A stretch of 64,000 nt of DNA from Actinomycetota bacterium (GTDB taxonomy: Bacteria; Actinomycetota; Acidimicrobiia; Acidimicrobiales; Ilumatobacteraceae): contig CP064997.1 of NCBI GenBank assembly GCA_016700055.1, positions 2,480,001-2,544,000 on the forward strand. The letters are read 5' to 3'. The position numbers and the translations under genes were made by a program. Shown here in pieces: positions 25,084-34,058 of this stretch. Every line of letters starts with the position of its first letter. Within the stretch, counting starts at the first letter, position 1. The notes under the pieces are model-generated. The model did no database searches, was not told the origin of the DNA, and was given only the letters and a program-made list of their open reading frames with translations.

Positions 25084-25833
25084 ATGCGAGGTGTTCGCCC
25101 CCACATGGCTGCAACGTCCCCCCGACCCCTACGCCAAAGGCTCCGCCGCTTCACGTGCACGCTCGCGGTGAGCGCCGGCGGCCTCGCCGCGCTGGCCCCG
25201 GCATCTCCGGCGGCCGCGGAGCCAGGGGCGATCACCGCTGAGCCTGCCGCAGCCGTGGCCGGCTCTGCCGCACCTGCTGTGGTCGGCTTCCCGCTCGGAC
25301 CAGATTCCCTGACAGCCACGGCGGCAAACGCCCTCACTGCTCTGCAGGCGTCGATCGCGGCGGGCACTGGTGACGGATCGGTCTCCTACCTGGTGCTGCG
25401 CAGCCAGATCGTCGCCGACGTGGCCACCCGCCTCGGCATCGACGCCACGACCCTGCGCGCCGCTTGGGCGGGTGCCGATCCCGGCCACCAGGTGGCGCTG
25501 ATGGCCGGGCTGACCCAGCTCGGGGTGAGGTACCAGTCGATGGCGCGTGAACCCGGCTCGGGCTTCGACTGCTCCGGGCTGACGAGCTTCGCGTGGTCGG
25601 CCGCCGGTCAGGAGCTGCCCCGTTCTTCGGGCGACCAGATCGACGCCGCCTCGCCAAGGGACACCTCGACGGCCCAAGCCGGCGACCTGTTGCGCTACCC
25701 GGGCCACGTGATGCTGTGGCTCGGCGTGGGATCGTTCATCCTCCACTCGCCCTACAGCGGCGAAGTGGTGAGGGTCGAGGCGTTGTCGGATTCGAGCATG
25801 AGCCGCAGCGCATTCGGCGACCCCGTGGTCTGA
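25084..25833 (+). CDS. secreted NlpC/P60 peptidoglycan endopeptidase
   Basis: A 249-residue wall hydrolase. A basic N-terminus and signal peptide (cleavage likely after SPAAAEP) are followed by an Ala/Thr-rich region and a C-terminal NlpC/P60 domain. The catalytic cysteine is in GFDCSGLTSFAW, the histidine in GHVMLWLG and a third polar residue in ILHSP. The family cuts peptide stems of peptidoglycan. ATG 25084 is chosen; ATG 25105 would also leave a full signal peptide. It is inserted between two cox maturation operons on the opposite strand and has its own promoter. Confidence 0.85.
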   Translation: MRGVRPHMAATSPRPLRQRLRRFTCTLAVSAGGLAALAPASPAAAEPGAITAEPAAAVAGSAAPAVVGFPLGPDSLTATAANALTALQASIAAGTGDGSVSYLVLRSQIVADVATRLGIDATTLRAAWAGADPGHQVALMAGLTQLGVRYQSMAREPGSGFDCSGLTSFAWSAAGQELPRSSGDQIDAASPRDTSTAQAGDLLRYPGHVMLWLGVGSFILHSPYSGEVVRVEALSDSSMSRSAFGDPVV

Positions 25834-25854
25834 GGCGGCGGCGACGCCCGCCGG

Positions 25855-26073
25855 TCAGTGGATCGGTCCGCGGGAGTCGCGCAGCGACGCCACCGCCCGG
25901 CCGGTGTGGGTGGCGATGATCTCGGCACAGATCGCGATCGCGGTCTCCTCGGGTGTCCGCGCGCCGAGATCCAGACCGATCGGGGCCATCAGCCGGGCGA
26001 TGTCGGCCGGGTCGGTCACGCCGGCCTCGACCAGGCGCTCCAACCGGCGGGCGTGGGTGGTGCGGCTGCCCAT
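25855..26073 (-). pseudogene. XdhC C-terminal fragment, separated by a one-base frame break
   Basis: A 72-residue frame starting MGSRTTHARRLERLVEAG and containing GLDLGARTPEETAIAI, which is the normal C-terminal end of an XdhC-family protein. The preceding gene stops exactly where this begins; its stop and this ATG overlap as TGATG. Adding one G to the GGG at 26076-26078 would join both into one frame reading YIGVMGSR, the family consensus. Either the gene is frameshifted (or the base is a sequence error), or it is a genuinely split protein with coupled translation. Confidence 0.7.
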
Positions 26074-26699
26074 CACCCGATGTAGCCGACGCCGGTGGCC
26101 AACGCCGCGACCACCGCCGGGACGTCGAACTTCGGGTCGTGGGTGAGGATGCACACCGCGTCGCGTGGCCCGAGCGAATCGCCGCGCGCCTCGAACACCT
26201 TGCCCGGCCACGACACGATCACCTCGTCGGCCATCGGGAACCGCCGGCGCGTCGCGAACCGCTCCCTCGCGTCGCAGACCGTCACCCTGTAGCCGAGCAC
26301 CTTGGCCACCGACGCGAGGGCGGCGGTGAAGTCGACGGCGCCGAAGATCCACATCTCCGGAGGAGGGGAGAAGCTCTCCACGAACACCGCGACCTCGGGT
26401 GCACCGACGAGGTCCTCGGGTGTCGTCTCCCCGTGCGGGCCGTAGTGGCGCACACCGGTGCGTCCCGCCTCCAGCTCGGCACGCGCATCGCGGGCGACCA
26501 CCCGGTCGAGCCCGGCATCGCCGAGCGATCCCTCGGCGTCGGTGCCTGCGCGCACGAGCATCGAAGCACCGACGTGTGGGCCTTCGATCACGGTCACCAA
26601 CGCCACCGCGCGCGAGGCGCGAAGATCGGCACTGAGCACCGTGTAGAGGCTGTCGGGGAGTCCGCCGCCCGTGGCAGTCGTCGGTGGTGTGGCGGTCAT
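26073..26699 (-). CDS. XdhC/CoxI-family maturation factor, main part
   Basis: A 208-residue XdhC-type protein. Residues 15 to about 85 resemble an XdhC/CoxI N-terminal domain (AVALVTVIEGPHVGASMLV), and from about residue 110 the Rossmann-like domain begins (MWIFGAVDFTAALASVAK). It ends abruptly at GVGYIG, in the middle of the conserved end of that domain, with the rest in the next frame. XdhC proteins insert or sulfurate the molybdenum cofactor of xanthine dehydrogenase-type enzymes. The usual GxGHxA glycine pattern of the domain reads GAVDFT, which is atypical. It lies 4 nt after the N-domain gene. Confidence 0.75.
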   Translation of the reverse strand: MTATPPTTATGGGLPDSLYTVLSADLRASRAVALVTVIEGPHVGASMLVRAGTDAEGSLGDAGLDRVVARDARAELEAGRTGVRHYGPHGETTPEDLVGAPEVAVFVESFSPPPEMWIFGAVDFTAALASVAKVLGYRVTVCDARERFATRRRFPMADEVIVSWPGKVFEARGDSLGPRDAVCILTHDPKFDVPAVVAALATGVGYIG

Positions 26700-26703
26700 G
26701 GGC

Positions 26704-27021
26704 CTATTGGGTCAGTGGCTGGATGAAGAGCTGGATCGTTCCGCCACAGGTCAGCCCGACGGCGAACGCGTCGTCGTCGCTGTAGCCGAACGTGACCACC
26801 CGCGGTGCGCCGCCGGCAGCGAGCATGTCGAGCGCCTCGGCGACCACCGCCCCCTCGACGCAGCCCCCGCTGACCGAGCCGGCGACGTCGCCGTCCTCGT
26901 TCACCGCCATCGCCGCGCCCGGCCCACGCGGGCCGGATCCGGCCACGTCGACCACACGGGCGAGCGCCACCCGCTTTCCTGCCGATCGCCAGGCGTCGAT
27001 GTCGTCGAGGATCTCGCGCAC
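26704..27021 (-). CDS. XdhC/CoxI N-terminal-domain protein
   Basis: A 105-residue protein consisting of a single XdhC_CoxI domain: ARVVDVAGSGPRGPGAAMAV, then the signature SGGCVEGAVV and a GLTCGGTIQLF end containing the family's conserved cysteine. AGGAGGGACT directly before the GTG at 27021 is a strong ribosome-binding site. In other cox clusters this domain is found either alone or fused to the Rossmann domain; here the Rossmann domain is in the next gene, 4 nt on. It is part of the CoxD-CoxE-XdhC operon. Confidence 0.8.
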   Translation of the reverse strand: MREILDDIDAWRSAGKRVALARVVDVAGSGPRGPGAAMAVNEDGDVAGSVSGGCVEGAVVAEALDMLAAGGAPRVVTFGYSDDDAFAVGLTCGGTIQLFIQPLTQ

Positions 27022-27036
27022 AGTCCCTCCTGGTGC

Positions 27037-28173
27037 TCAGCGCTCTCGGGAGATGACCCCGGCGAGCTCTTCGAGGGCGGCCAGCGAGTGGCCTTCCACG
27101 AAGTGGTCAACATACGGCAATGCCGCGGCCATCCCACGAGCGAGCGGGGCGTAGCCGGGCGTCACCTTCAGCGGGTTCACCCAGATGATGCGGTACGCGA
27201 CGCGCGACAGCCGGGCCATCTGCTCGGCGAGGAGCGCCGGGTCACCCCGATCCCAGCCGTCGGACAGGATCACCACGATCGCGCCGCGAGCCATCCCGCG
27301 CACGCCCCACTCGTCGTTGAACGTGCGCATGCCCTCGCCGAGCCTGGTGCCCCCGCTCCAGTCGACCACCCGCTCCGCCGCCTGGCGGAGAGCCTTGTCG
27401 GGGTCGCGCACACCGAGCTCACGGGTGACCCGGGTGAGGCGGGTACCGAGGGCGAAGGCCTCTACGCGCTGGCGCCCGGCGACGGCGGCCTGCACGAAGC
27501 GCAGCATCGCCCGCGCGTACGGCTCCATCGAGCCGCTCACGTCGAGCAGCAGCAGCAGGCGCCGCAGTCGCTCGCCGGGCTGCTGCCAGTGTCGCTCCAA
27601 CGGCTCGCCGCCGGCGCGCAGGGAGGCGCGCACCGTTCGGCGCAGGTCGGGGCGGCGCTGCTCGGTGCGGGTGGGACGGGTGCGCAACGACCGCCGTGGC
27701 GGCCCGGCGAAGCGCAGCTCGGCCATCAGGGCCTGGGCCTCGCGCAGCTCGTCGTCGTCGTAGACGGCGAAGTCCTTGTGCCGCAAGAGCTCCACCGCGG
27801 AGAAGCGCATAGTGATCGTCGGCTCCTCGCCGGCGCGTTCGGCGTCGTCCTCGCCGGGTGCATCGTCGCCGTCGTCGCCGGCGGTGTCGAGGGCGATCGT
27901 CACCAGGTCGGGCTCGGACGCCGCTGCCGACGACGGTGGCCGGAACCGCTCCCAGAACACCGCGAAGGCACGGTCGAACAGCGCGAGGTCTTCCGGGCGG
28001 CGTACCAGTGTGGCCCTCGCCGCCCAGTACACGTCATCGCGGTGGAGAACGCCGACCGCGCCGAGGGCTTCGACGAAGGTCAACACCGTGCCGATCGGCA
28101 CCGCCAGACCTGCGCCGCGCAGCACGCGGGCGAACCCCACGGCCAACCGTTCGGCGTCGTGAGGCGGTGGCAT
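27037..28173 (-). CDS. CoxE-like von Willebrand factor A protein
   Basis: A 378-residue VWA protein (family of CoxE and YehP). After an N-terminal helical region, an acidic loop and a basic stretch comes the MIDAS motif DVSGSM with VVDWSGGTRLGEGM and LSDGWDRGD supplying the remaining metal-site residues. CoxE works with the CoxD ATPase in installing the metal centre of CO dehydrogenase. The ATG at 28173 is preferred; a GTG at 28185 directly abuts the CoxD stop and would add four residues (VRRP). Confidence 0.85.
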   Translation of the reverse strand: MPPPHDAERLAVGFARVLRGAGLAVPIGTVLTFVEALGAVGVLHRDDVYWAARATLVRRPEDLALFDRAFAVFWERFRPPSSAAASEPDLVTIALDTAGDDGDDAPGEDDAERAGEEPTITMRFSAVELLRHKDFAVYDDDELREAQALMAELRFAGPPRRSLRTRPTRTEQRRPDLRRTVRASLRAGGEPLERHWQQPGERLRRLLLLLDVSGSMEPYARAMLRFVQAAVAGRQRVEAFALGTRLTRVTRELGVRDPDKALRQAAERVVDWSGGTRLGEGMRTFNDEWGVRGMARGAIVVILSDGWDRGDPALLAEQMARLSRVAYRIIWVNPLKVTPGYAPLARGMAAALPYVDHFVEGHSLAALEELAGVISRER

Positions 28174-28185
28174 CGGTCGGCGCAC

Positions 28186-29133
28186 TCAGGCCGGGAGCAG
28201 TCCCCGCTCGAAGGCCTGCTTCACGAGATCGGCCACGCCGTGGGCGCGTACGCGCTCTTGGTCTTCGCGGTACTTGAGCACGGTGCCGAGCGTCGCCTCG
28301 AGGGAGGCTTCGTCGAGCTCGGAGATGCCGAGCGTGCCGAGCGCCATCGCCCAGTCGATGGTCTCGGCCACACCCGGTGGCTTGTACAGGTGCATCTCGC
28401 GCAGCGACTCGATCACTGCGGCGAGCTGGCGGGTGAGCTGCTCGCTCACATGGGGCACCCGCAGCTGGACGATGGCCACCTCGCGTTCGAACGAGGGGTG
28501 CTCGACCCAGTGGTACAGGCAGCGCCGCTTGAGGGCATCGTGCACGTCGCGGGTGCGGTTGGACGTGAGCACCACGATCGGCGGCGTCAGCGCAGTGAAC
28601 GTGCCGAGCTCGGGCACGGTCACCTGGAACTCGGACAACACCTCGAGCAGGTAAGCCTCGAACTCGTCGTCGGCGCGGTCCACCTCGTCGATGAGCAGCA
28701 CCGGCGGTGGGCCTACCCCGTGGTCGATCGCCCGCAGCACCGCCCGCTTCAGGAGGAAGCGCTCCTGGTAGAGCTGGGTCTCGAGCACCTCGGTCCCCAC
28801 CCCACGGGCCTCGCCGGTGGCCTCTGCCGCCCGCAGGTGGAGCAGCTGGCGGGCGTAGTCCCAGTCGTAGACCGCTTGGGAGATGTCGATGCCCTCGTAG
28901 CACTGGAGCCGGATCAGCTCGCCGCCCGACCACCGCGCGAGCACCTTCGCGAGCTCGGTCTTGCCCACGCCCGCCTCGCCCTCGAGCAGCAGCGGCCGCT
29001 TCAGGGTGAGCGCGAGATAGACCGCGGTGGCGAGGCCGCGGTCGGGCAGGTAGCCGTGCGTACCGAGCGACTTCTCCACCCCGATCACCGAGGTCGGCGC
29101 GAGGGAGAGAGGAAGCGGTGGGGGCAAGGGCAT
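28186..29133 (-). CDS. CoxD-like MoxR AAA+ ATPase
   Basis: A 315-residue AAA+ ATPase. It has Walker A GEAGVGKTE, the MoxR-type YEGIDISQAVYDWDYARQLL segment, Walker B VLLIDEVDRAD, sensor I TSNRTRD and an arginine finger in LKRRCLYHW. The order and paired VWA gene downstream identify the MoxR/CoxD type, which acts as a chaperone for assembly of the [CuSMoO2] or molybdenum site. First gene of the maturation operon; it is divergent from the debranching enzyme with a 53-bp gap. Confidence 0.88.
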   Translation of the reverse strand: MPLPPPLPLSLAPTSVIGVEKSLGTHGYLPDRGLATAVYLALTLKRPLLLEGEAGVGKTELAKVLARWSGGELIRLQCYEGIDISQAVYDWDYARQLLHLRAAEATGEARGVGTEVLETQLYQERFLLKRAVLRAIDHGVGPPPVLLIDEVDRADDEFEAYLLEVLSEFQVTVPELGTFTALTPPIVVLTSNRTRDVHDALKRRCLYHWVEHPSFEREVAIVQLRVPHVSEQLTRQLAAVIESLREMHLYKPPGVAETIDWAMALGTLGISELDEASLEATLGTVLKYREDQERVRAHGVADLVKQAFERGLLPA

Positions 29134-29186
29134 CGGCTGTTGAGGCTACTGGCGGGCAGGAGGGGGTCGTGTGCAAGCCTGAGCGC

Positions 29187-31259
29187 GTGCAGCCACAACC
29201 CGGCGACCTCCACCTCGACCTGGTCCGCGACCCTCCGCCGGAGGGTTTCGTCGACGGCGCACGGTGGGACGCCGGTGCCGGCGTGTGGTGCATCGGGCTC
29301 TGGTCCGCATACGCGACGGGTGCCGAAGTGGTCGTCGTCGACCGCCAGGCACCGCAGGTCGAGGTACTGCGCCGCCCGATGGCACGCCTGCCCGGCACCG
29401 TCGACCGCTGGACGGCGAGCATCGCGCCCGACGAGGTGGGCGCTGCCGACGCGTACGGCTTCGTGGTGAGCGGCTCCTTCGCCCCGCTCGCCGGTCACCG
29501 CTTCGACCCGGCCAAGGTGCTCGTCGACCCCTACGCGCGGCAGGTCTGGTTTCCCCCCGGCGCCGACCGCGACCTCTGCCGGGTGCACGGCGAGGCCACG
29601 CTCGGCCACGGCCCTCTGGCCTTGCTGCCCCCGCGTGCTGCCCCGCCACTGGTCAGGGCGCGCCGGCGCGTCGCCGGCCACGAGCTGGTGATGTACGAGC
29701 TGCACGTCGGGCACTTCACCAAGTCGCCCTCGAGCGGCGTCGACCGCGAGCACCGGGGCCGCTTCGCCGGAGTCATCGACAAGATCCCCTACCTCCGCGA
29801 TCTCGGTGTCACGGGCGTGGAGCTGCTTCCCGTGCAGCAGTTCGACCCGGGGCCGGAGGGCACCGGGCGGGCGAACGTGTGGGGCTACATGCCGGTCGGC
29901 TTCGGCGCCGTCCACGACGCGTACGCGACGGGAGAGGATGCGGCCGCCGAACTGGCCGAGCTGGCCGGCGCACTGCACCGCGCGGGCATCCAGCTCTGGC
30001 TCGACGTGGTGTTCAACCACACCACCGAGGAAGACCCCGTCGGTCCGACGTACCACCTGCGGGGCATCGACCACCGCTCGTACTACGTCGTCCGTGACGA
30101 CGGCTCGATGCTCAACGACGCCGGTTGCGGGAACGTGGTGCGGGCCGCGCACCCCGCCGCGCAGCGGCTGATCGCGTGGTCGCTGCAGCGCTTCGCCGAC
30201 CTCGGGGTCGACGGGTTCCGCTTCGACCTCGCCACCTTGCTCGGGCGCGACGAGCACGGCCGCGTCCAGGACCGCTCACCGCTGCTCGACGCGATCACCG
30301 ACTGGGCAGCCGTTCACGGCGTCGCGCTCGTCGCCGAGGCCTGGGATCTCGGCGCCTACCAGCTCGGGCGGGCGTTCCCGGGGCAGACCTGGGGCCAGTG
30401 GAACGGGCGCTTCCGCGACGACGTCAGGGCGTTCTGGCGCGGCGACGAGGGCAAGGTGGCGGCCCTCGCCACCAGGGTGCAGGGCAGCCCCGACCTGTTC
30501 CACGACTCGCCACGGCGCAGCGTGAACTTCCTCTCCGCGCACGACGGGTTCACGTTGCACGACTGGGTGGCCTACGACCACCCGCACAACTACGCCAACG
30601 GCCACGGCGGCCGCGACGGCCACGACGACAACTGGTCGTGGAACCACGGCTGGGAGGGCGAGCACGGGGCACCGCGAGACGTCGTGGAGCTGCGCGAGAG
30701 GCAGCTGAAGAACGCCATCGGCACGCTGATGCTCTCCGCGGGGATCCCGATGCTGCTCGGCGGCGACGAGATCGCGCGGACCCAGCGCGGCAACAACAAC
30801 GCCTACAACGTCGACGACGACACGACCTGGGTGGACTGGGGCCGCCTGGCCGAATGGAGCGGGCTGCACCGTTTCGTACGCAACGTGATCGCGTTGCGCA
30901 AGCAGTTCCCTGGGATCGGCGCCGAGTCGCACTGGGGGCCCGAGGTCAGCTTCCACGGCCCCGAGGGTCCGCCCGACTGGTCGTACACCAGCCGCTCGCT
31001 GGCATGGCACCTGCGCGGTGCGAAACACGGCCACGACGACCTGTTCGTCGTCGGGAACGCCTGGTGGGGGCAGCTCGAACACGTGCTCCCTGCCGGCGGC
31101 GGGTGGCGGCGCGTCGTCGACACCTCGCTGCCCAGCCCGCGCGATGTGGTCGATGCGGCCGCCGCGCCCGAGGGGGACGTGCTCCCCGAGGGCCGCTACC
31201 CCGTCGGCCCGCGCTCATTGGTCGTCCTGCGCCGTCCCGGCGACCAGGCTCAGACGTAG
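29187..31259 (+). CDS. glgX: glycogen debranching enzyme, isoamylase/GlgX type (GH13)
   Basis: A 690-residue enzyme that cleaves alpha-1,6 branches of glycogen limit dextrins. It has an N-terminal CBM48-like domain (about residues 1-160) and a GH13 barrel with region I LDVVFNHTTE, nucleophile in DGFRFDLAT (near residue 345), acid/base in LVAEAWD (near 383) and region IV SAHDGFTLHD (near 452). Alternative GTGs at 29169 and 29187 exist; 29187 fits the family start QPQPGD. NNNAYNVDDDTTWVDW replaces the usual NAYCQDN loop. The 3' end overlaps the convergent CoA-transferase gene by 10 nt. Confidence 0.9.
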   Translation: MQPQPGDLHLDLVRDPPPEGFVDGARWDAGAGVWCIGLWSAYATGAEVVVVDRQAPQVEVLRRPMARLPGTVDRWTASIAPDEVGAADAYGFVVSGSFAPLAGHRFDPAKVLVDPYARQVWFPPGADRDLCRVHGEATLGHGPLALLPPRAAPPLVRARRRVAGHELVMYELHVGHFTKSPSSGVDREHRGRFAGVIDKIPYLRDLGVTGVELLPVQQFDPGPEGTGRANVWGYMPVGFGAVHDAYATGEDAAAELAELAGALHRAGIQLWLDVVFNHTTEEDPVGPTYHLRGIDHRSYYVVRDDGSMLNDAGCGNVVRAAHPAAQRLIAWSLQRFADLGVDGFRFDLATLLGRDEHGRVQDRSPLLDAITDWAAVHGVALVAEAWDLGAYQLGRAFPGQTWGQWNGRFRDDVRAFWRGDEGKVAALATRVQGSPDLFHDSPRRSVNFLSAHDGFTLHDWVAYDHPHNYANGHGGRDGHDDNWSWNHGWEGEHGAPRDVVELRERQLKNAIGTLMLSAGIPMLLGGDEIARTQRGNNNAYNVDDDTTWVDWGRLAEWSGLHRFVRNVIALRKQFPGIGAESHWGPEVSFHGPEGPPDWSYTSRSLAWHLRGAKHGHDDLFVVGNAWWGQLEHVLPAGGGWRRVVDTSLPSPRDVVDAAAAPEGDVLPEGRYPVGPRSLVVLRRPGDQAQT

Positions 31260-32545
31260 CGCAGCTTGCGAGCTGCCTGCTCGAGCTCGTCGTGGAAGCG
31301 CGGATGGGCGACGGCGATCAGCGCCCGCGTCCGTTCGCGGATCGAGCGCCCACGTAGCTCGGCGACCCCGTACTCGGTGACCACCCGGTCGACGGTGTTC
31401 TTCACGGTCGTCACGACGTCGCCGGCGGCGAGCTGGGGCACGATCCTGCTCACCTCACCGTCGCGCGCGGTGGACTGCATCACGATGAAGCTCTGCCCGC
31501 CCATGCTGTACGCGGCGCCGCGCGCGAAGTCGCTCTGGCCCCCCGACGAGGAGTAGTAGCGGCCGTTGATCGTCTCGCTCGCGCATTGGCCGACGAAGTC
31601 GATCGCCAGGCTGGCGTTGATCGAGACGAATCCGGGCTCACGGGAGATCACCCGCGGGTCGTTCACGTAGTTGGCCGGCCACAGCTCGACGGTCGGGTTG
31701 TCGTGCACGAAGTCGTACAGCCGACGCGTTCCGAGGGCGAAGGTGCCGATCAGCTTCAGCCTGTTGATCGTCTTGTGCGTGCCGCTGACCACGCCCTGCT
31801 CGACCAGGTCGATCAAACCGTCGCCGATCAGCTCGGTGTGCACGCCTAGGTCGCGGTGACCCCCGAGATGGCCGAGCACGGCGTTGGGGATGGCACCGAT
31901 GCCGGCCTGGATGGTCGCGCCGTCGGGGATGCGTTCGGCGACGAGCGACCCGATCGTCCGGTCGATCTCGCCGGGCTCGATCGGGTCCACCGTGACCAGG
32001 GGGTATGAGGTCTCGATCCAGCCGGCCACCTGGGACACGTGGATCTGGTTGCGCCCGAACGTACGCGGCATCTGATCGTTGACCTCGACAACGAACGGGG
32101 CGCGCCCGATGAAGCTGGCGGCGTAGTCGGCGCTGGTGCCGAGCGAGAAGTTGCCGTGGCGGTCGGGCGGCGACACCGCGGCCAGCACCAACGGCCGCCG
32201 GGCCCTGGCCTTCATCAGCCAGTACACCTCGGAGAAGTGGTTGGGGATCAGCTCGACGTGGCCCTCGAGGAACCTCGGCCGGGTGACGTGGGACAAGAAG
32301 TACGCCACGTGGCGGAGCTTGTCGCCGAACACGCCGTGCATCATCGGGCGGTCGCGCAGCGCGTGCATCTGGTGGACGAGAACCGCGTCGAGCTCGTCGG
32401 CGTGACGTTCGACGGCGTCGAGCAACTGCACCGGTTCGCCGTTGGCGATCGGCACGATCAGGTCGGTGCCCGGCGAGATGTGCTCGACGACGGCATCGGG
32501 GTCGGCCAAGCGGCGCGCGGCGAGCAGGCGCTCGGTCGTCAGCAT
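31250..32545 (-). CDS. acetyl-CoA hydrolase/CoA-transferase family protein (4-hydroxybutyrate CoA-transferase-like)
   Basis: A 431-residue family I CoA-transferase. It has ISPGTDLIVPIANGEP at the N-terminus, SADYAASFI, GIGAIPNAVLGHL and the catalytic-glutamate motif GVHTELIGDG. C-terminal GGQSDFARGA and TEYGVAELRG are also conserved in Cat1/4-hydroxybutyrate CoA-transferases. It would exchange CoA between acetyl-CoA and a small carboxylate; the acceptor is unknown. The FAD oxidoreductase gene lies 25 nt upstream on the same strand, so the two may be one transcript. Confidence 0.88.
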   Translation of the reverse strand: MLTTERLLAARRLADPDAVVEHISPGTDLIVPIANGEPVQLLDAVERHADELDAVLVHQMHALRDRPMMHGVFGDKLRHVAYFLSHVTRPRFLEGHVELIPNHFSEVYWLMKARARRPLVLAAVSPPDRHGNFSLGTSADYAASFIGRAPFVVEVNDQMPRTFGRNQIHVSQVAGWIETSYPLVTVDPIEPGEIDRTIGSLVAERIPDGATIQAGIGAIPNAVLGHLGGHRDLGVHTELIGDGLIDLVEQGVVSGTHKTINRLKLIGTFALGTRRLYDFVHDNPTVELWPANYVNDPRVISREPGFVSINASLAIDFVGQCASETINGRYYSSSGGQSDFARGAAYSMGGQSFIVMQSTARDGEVSRIVPQLAAGDVVTTVKNTVDRVVTEYGVAELRGRSIRERTRALIAVAHPRFHDELEQAARKLRYV

Positions 32546-32570
32546 GCGGGTCTCCTGGGTGCGGCCCGGT

Positions 32571-33989
32571 TCACGAGTCGAACCCGAGGCCGAGCTTGTC
32601 GAGGGCGCGCAGCCACATGTTCCGCCGGCCCGTGCGATCCTCGTGGTCGAGCGACCACCTGGTGGCCTGGATGCCGATGAACTTGAACGGCTCAGGTGGG
32701 AAGGGGAGCGGTTTGCGCCTGACGAAGTCGGTCTGCGTGGCGATCGAGCGGTGCCCGTAGAGCATGTCGAGCATCACCTCGCCACCGAAGCGGGACGCGG
32801 CCACGCCGAGACCGGTGTAGCCGAGTGCGTAGGAGACGCGCCCACCCATCGCCCTGCCCCAGAAGACGCAGAAGCGGCTGCTGGTGTCGATCGCGCCGCC
32901 CCAGGCGTGGGTGAACTTCACGCCCTCCAGTTGGGGGAACGTGGTGAAGAAGTGCTTCGACAGCGTCGCCCACGACTCCGGGCGGCTCTCCAACTCGGCA
33001 AGGACCCGGCCGCGGAAGAAGTAGATCGCGTCGTATCCGCCCCACAGGATGCGGTTGTCCTCGGTGAGCCGGTAGTAGTGGAACTGGTTCGGGATGTCGG
33101 ACAGGCCCTGGCGGTTGGCCCAGCCGAGCGAGGCGAGCTGCTCGGCGCTGAGTGGTTCGGTGACCATGCAGTAGTCGTAGACGGGCACGACGTAGTGGCG
33201 CAGGCGGCGCAGCAGGGGCTTGAACGCGTTGGTCGCCAGCGCGACCTTGCCGGCGCGCACCCTGCCGAGCGGGGTCTCCACCAGCACTCCGACACCGTCG
33301 CGTTCGATCGCCGTCGCCTTCGTGTCCTCGTACACGCGCACTCCGAGCGACTCCGCGGCAGCCTTCAGCCCCCATACGAGCCGGGCGGGGTCGACCAGCG
33401 CGGCGCGATCGTGGCGCCACAAGCCACCGGTGTAGGTGGGCGAGTGGACCTCGGCCTGCATCTCGGACGCGTCGAGCCACTGCACCCGCTGGCCGAGGGC
33501 GCGCAGCTGCTGGAAGTCGTCGCGCAGCTCGTCCAGGTAGGTGGCCGGATGGCTGGTGGTGGCGACGTCGATCACCCCGGTGCGCTCGTAGTCGCAGTCG
33601 ATCCCGTACTTCGTGATCGCCTCCTCGATCGCGTTCAGGTTGTCCAGCCCGAGCTGTTCGAGCACGTCGACCTCGTCCGGGAAGCGCTCCTGGCCGTTCG
33701 CGACTCCGTGGGTGAGGCTCGACTCCATGAACCCACCGTTGCGGCCACTCGCTGCCGAGCCGACCTCGCGGGCGTCGATCAGCACCACGTCGCGCGACGG
33801 GTCACGCTCCTTCGCGATGATCGCCGTCCAGAGCCCGGTGTACCCACCGCCGACCACGCACAGGTCGCAGCTCTCCGTGCGCACGAGCGTCGGGTTCGAA
33901 TCGGGCTCGTCGGCGTCCTCGTACCAGTAGGGATACGGATCGGCGTCGGCGATCGCATCCAGATGGCGTGCTTCGAACTCCTCGTGCAT
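32571..33989 (-). CDS. FAD-dependent oxidoreductase, DAO family (PuuB-like)
   Basis: A 472-residue flavoprotein. The dinucleotide-binding motif is CVVGGGYTGLWTA near residue 45, followed by a GSAASGRNGGF segment for FAD and substrate, and a C-terminal GYTGLGVAASRFGGEV. The layout matches gamma-glutamylputrescine oxidase and other amine oxidases of the DadA group, with substrate unknown. ATG 33989 is preferred because GAGGTGAGGG precedes it; the upstream ATG at 34025 has no such site. The partner CoA-transferase suggests catabolism of an amine or amino acid to a CoA ester. Confidence 0.85.
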   Translation of the reverse strand: MHEEFEARHLDAIADADPYPYWYEDADEPDSNPTLVRTESCDLCVVGGGYTGLWTAIIAKERDPSRDVVLIDAREVGSAASGRNGGFMESSLTHGVANGQERFPDEVDVLEQLGLDNLNAIEEAITKYGIDCDYERTGVIDVATTSHPATYLDELRDDFQQLRALGQRVQWLDASEMQAEVHSPTYTGGLWRHDRAALVDPARLVWGLKAAAESLGVRVYEDTKATAIERDGVGVLVETPLGRVRAGKVALATNAFKPLLRRLRHYVVPVYDYCMVTEPLSAEQLASLGWANRQGLSDIPNQFHYYRLTEDNRILWGGYDAIYFFRGRVLAELESRPESWATLSKHFFTTFPQLEGVKFTHAWGGAIDTSSRFCVFWGRAMGGRVSYALGYTGLGVAASRFGGEVMLDMLYGHRSIATQTDFVRRKPLPFPPEPFKFIGIQATRWSLDHEDRTGRRNMWLRALDKLGLGFDS

Positions 33990-34058
33990 GTGACCCTCAC
34001 CTCTGACGGGCCGCAGGCTACCCATGAAGGACGCGCCTCATGCTGCGAGACTGGCACC

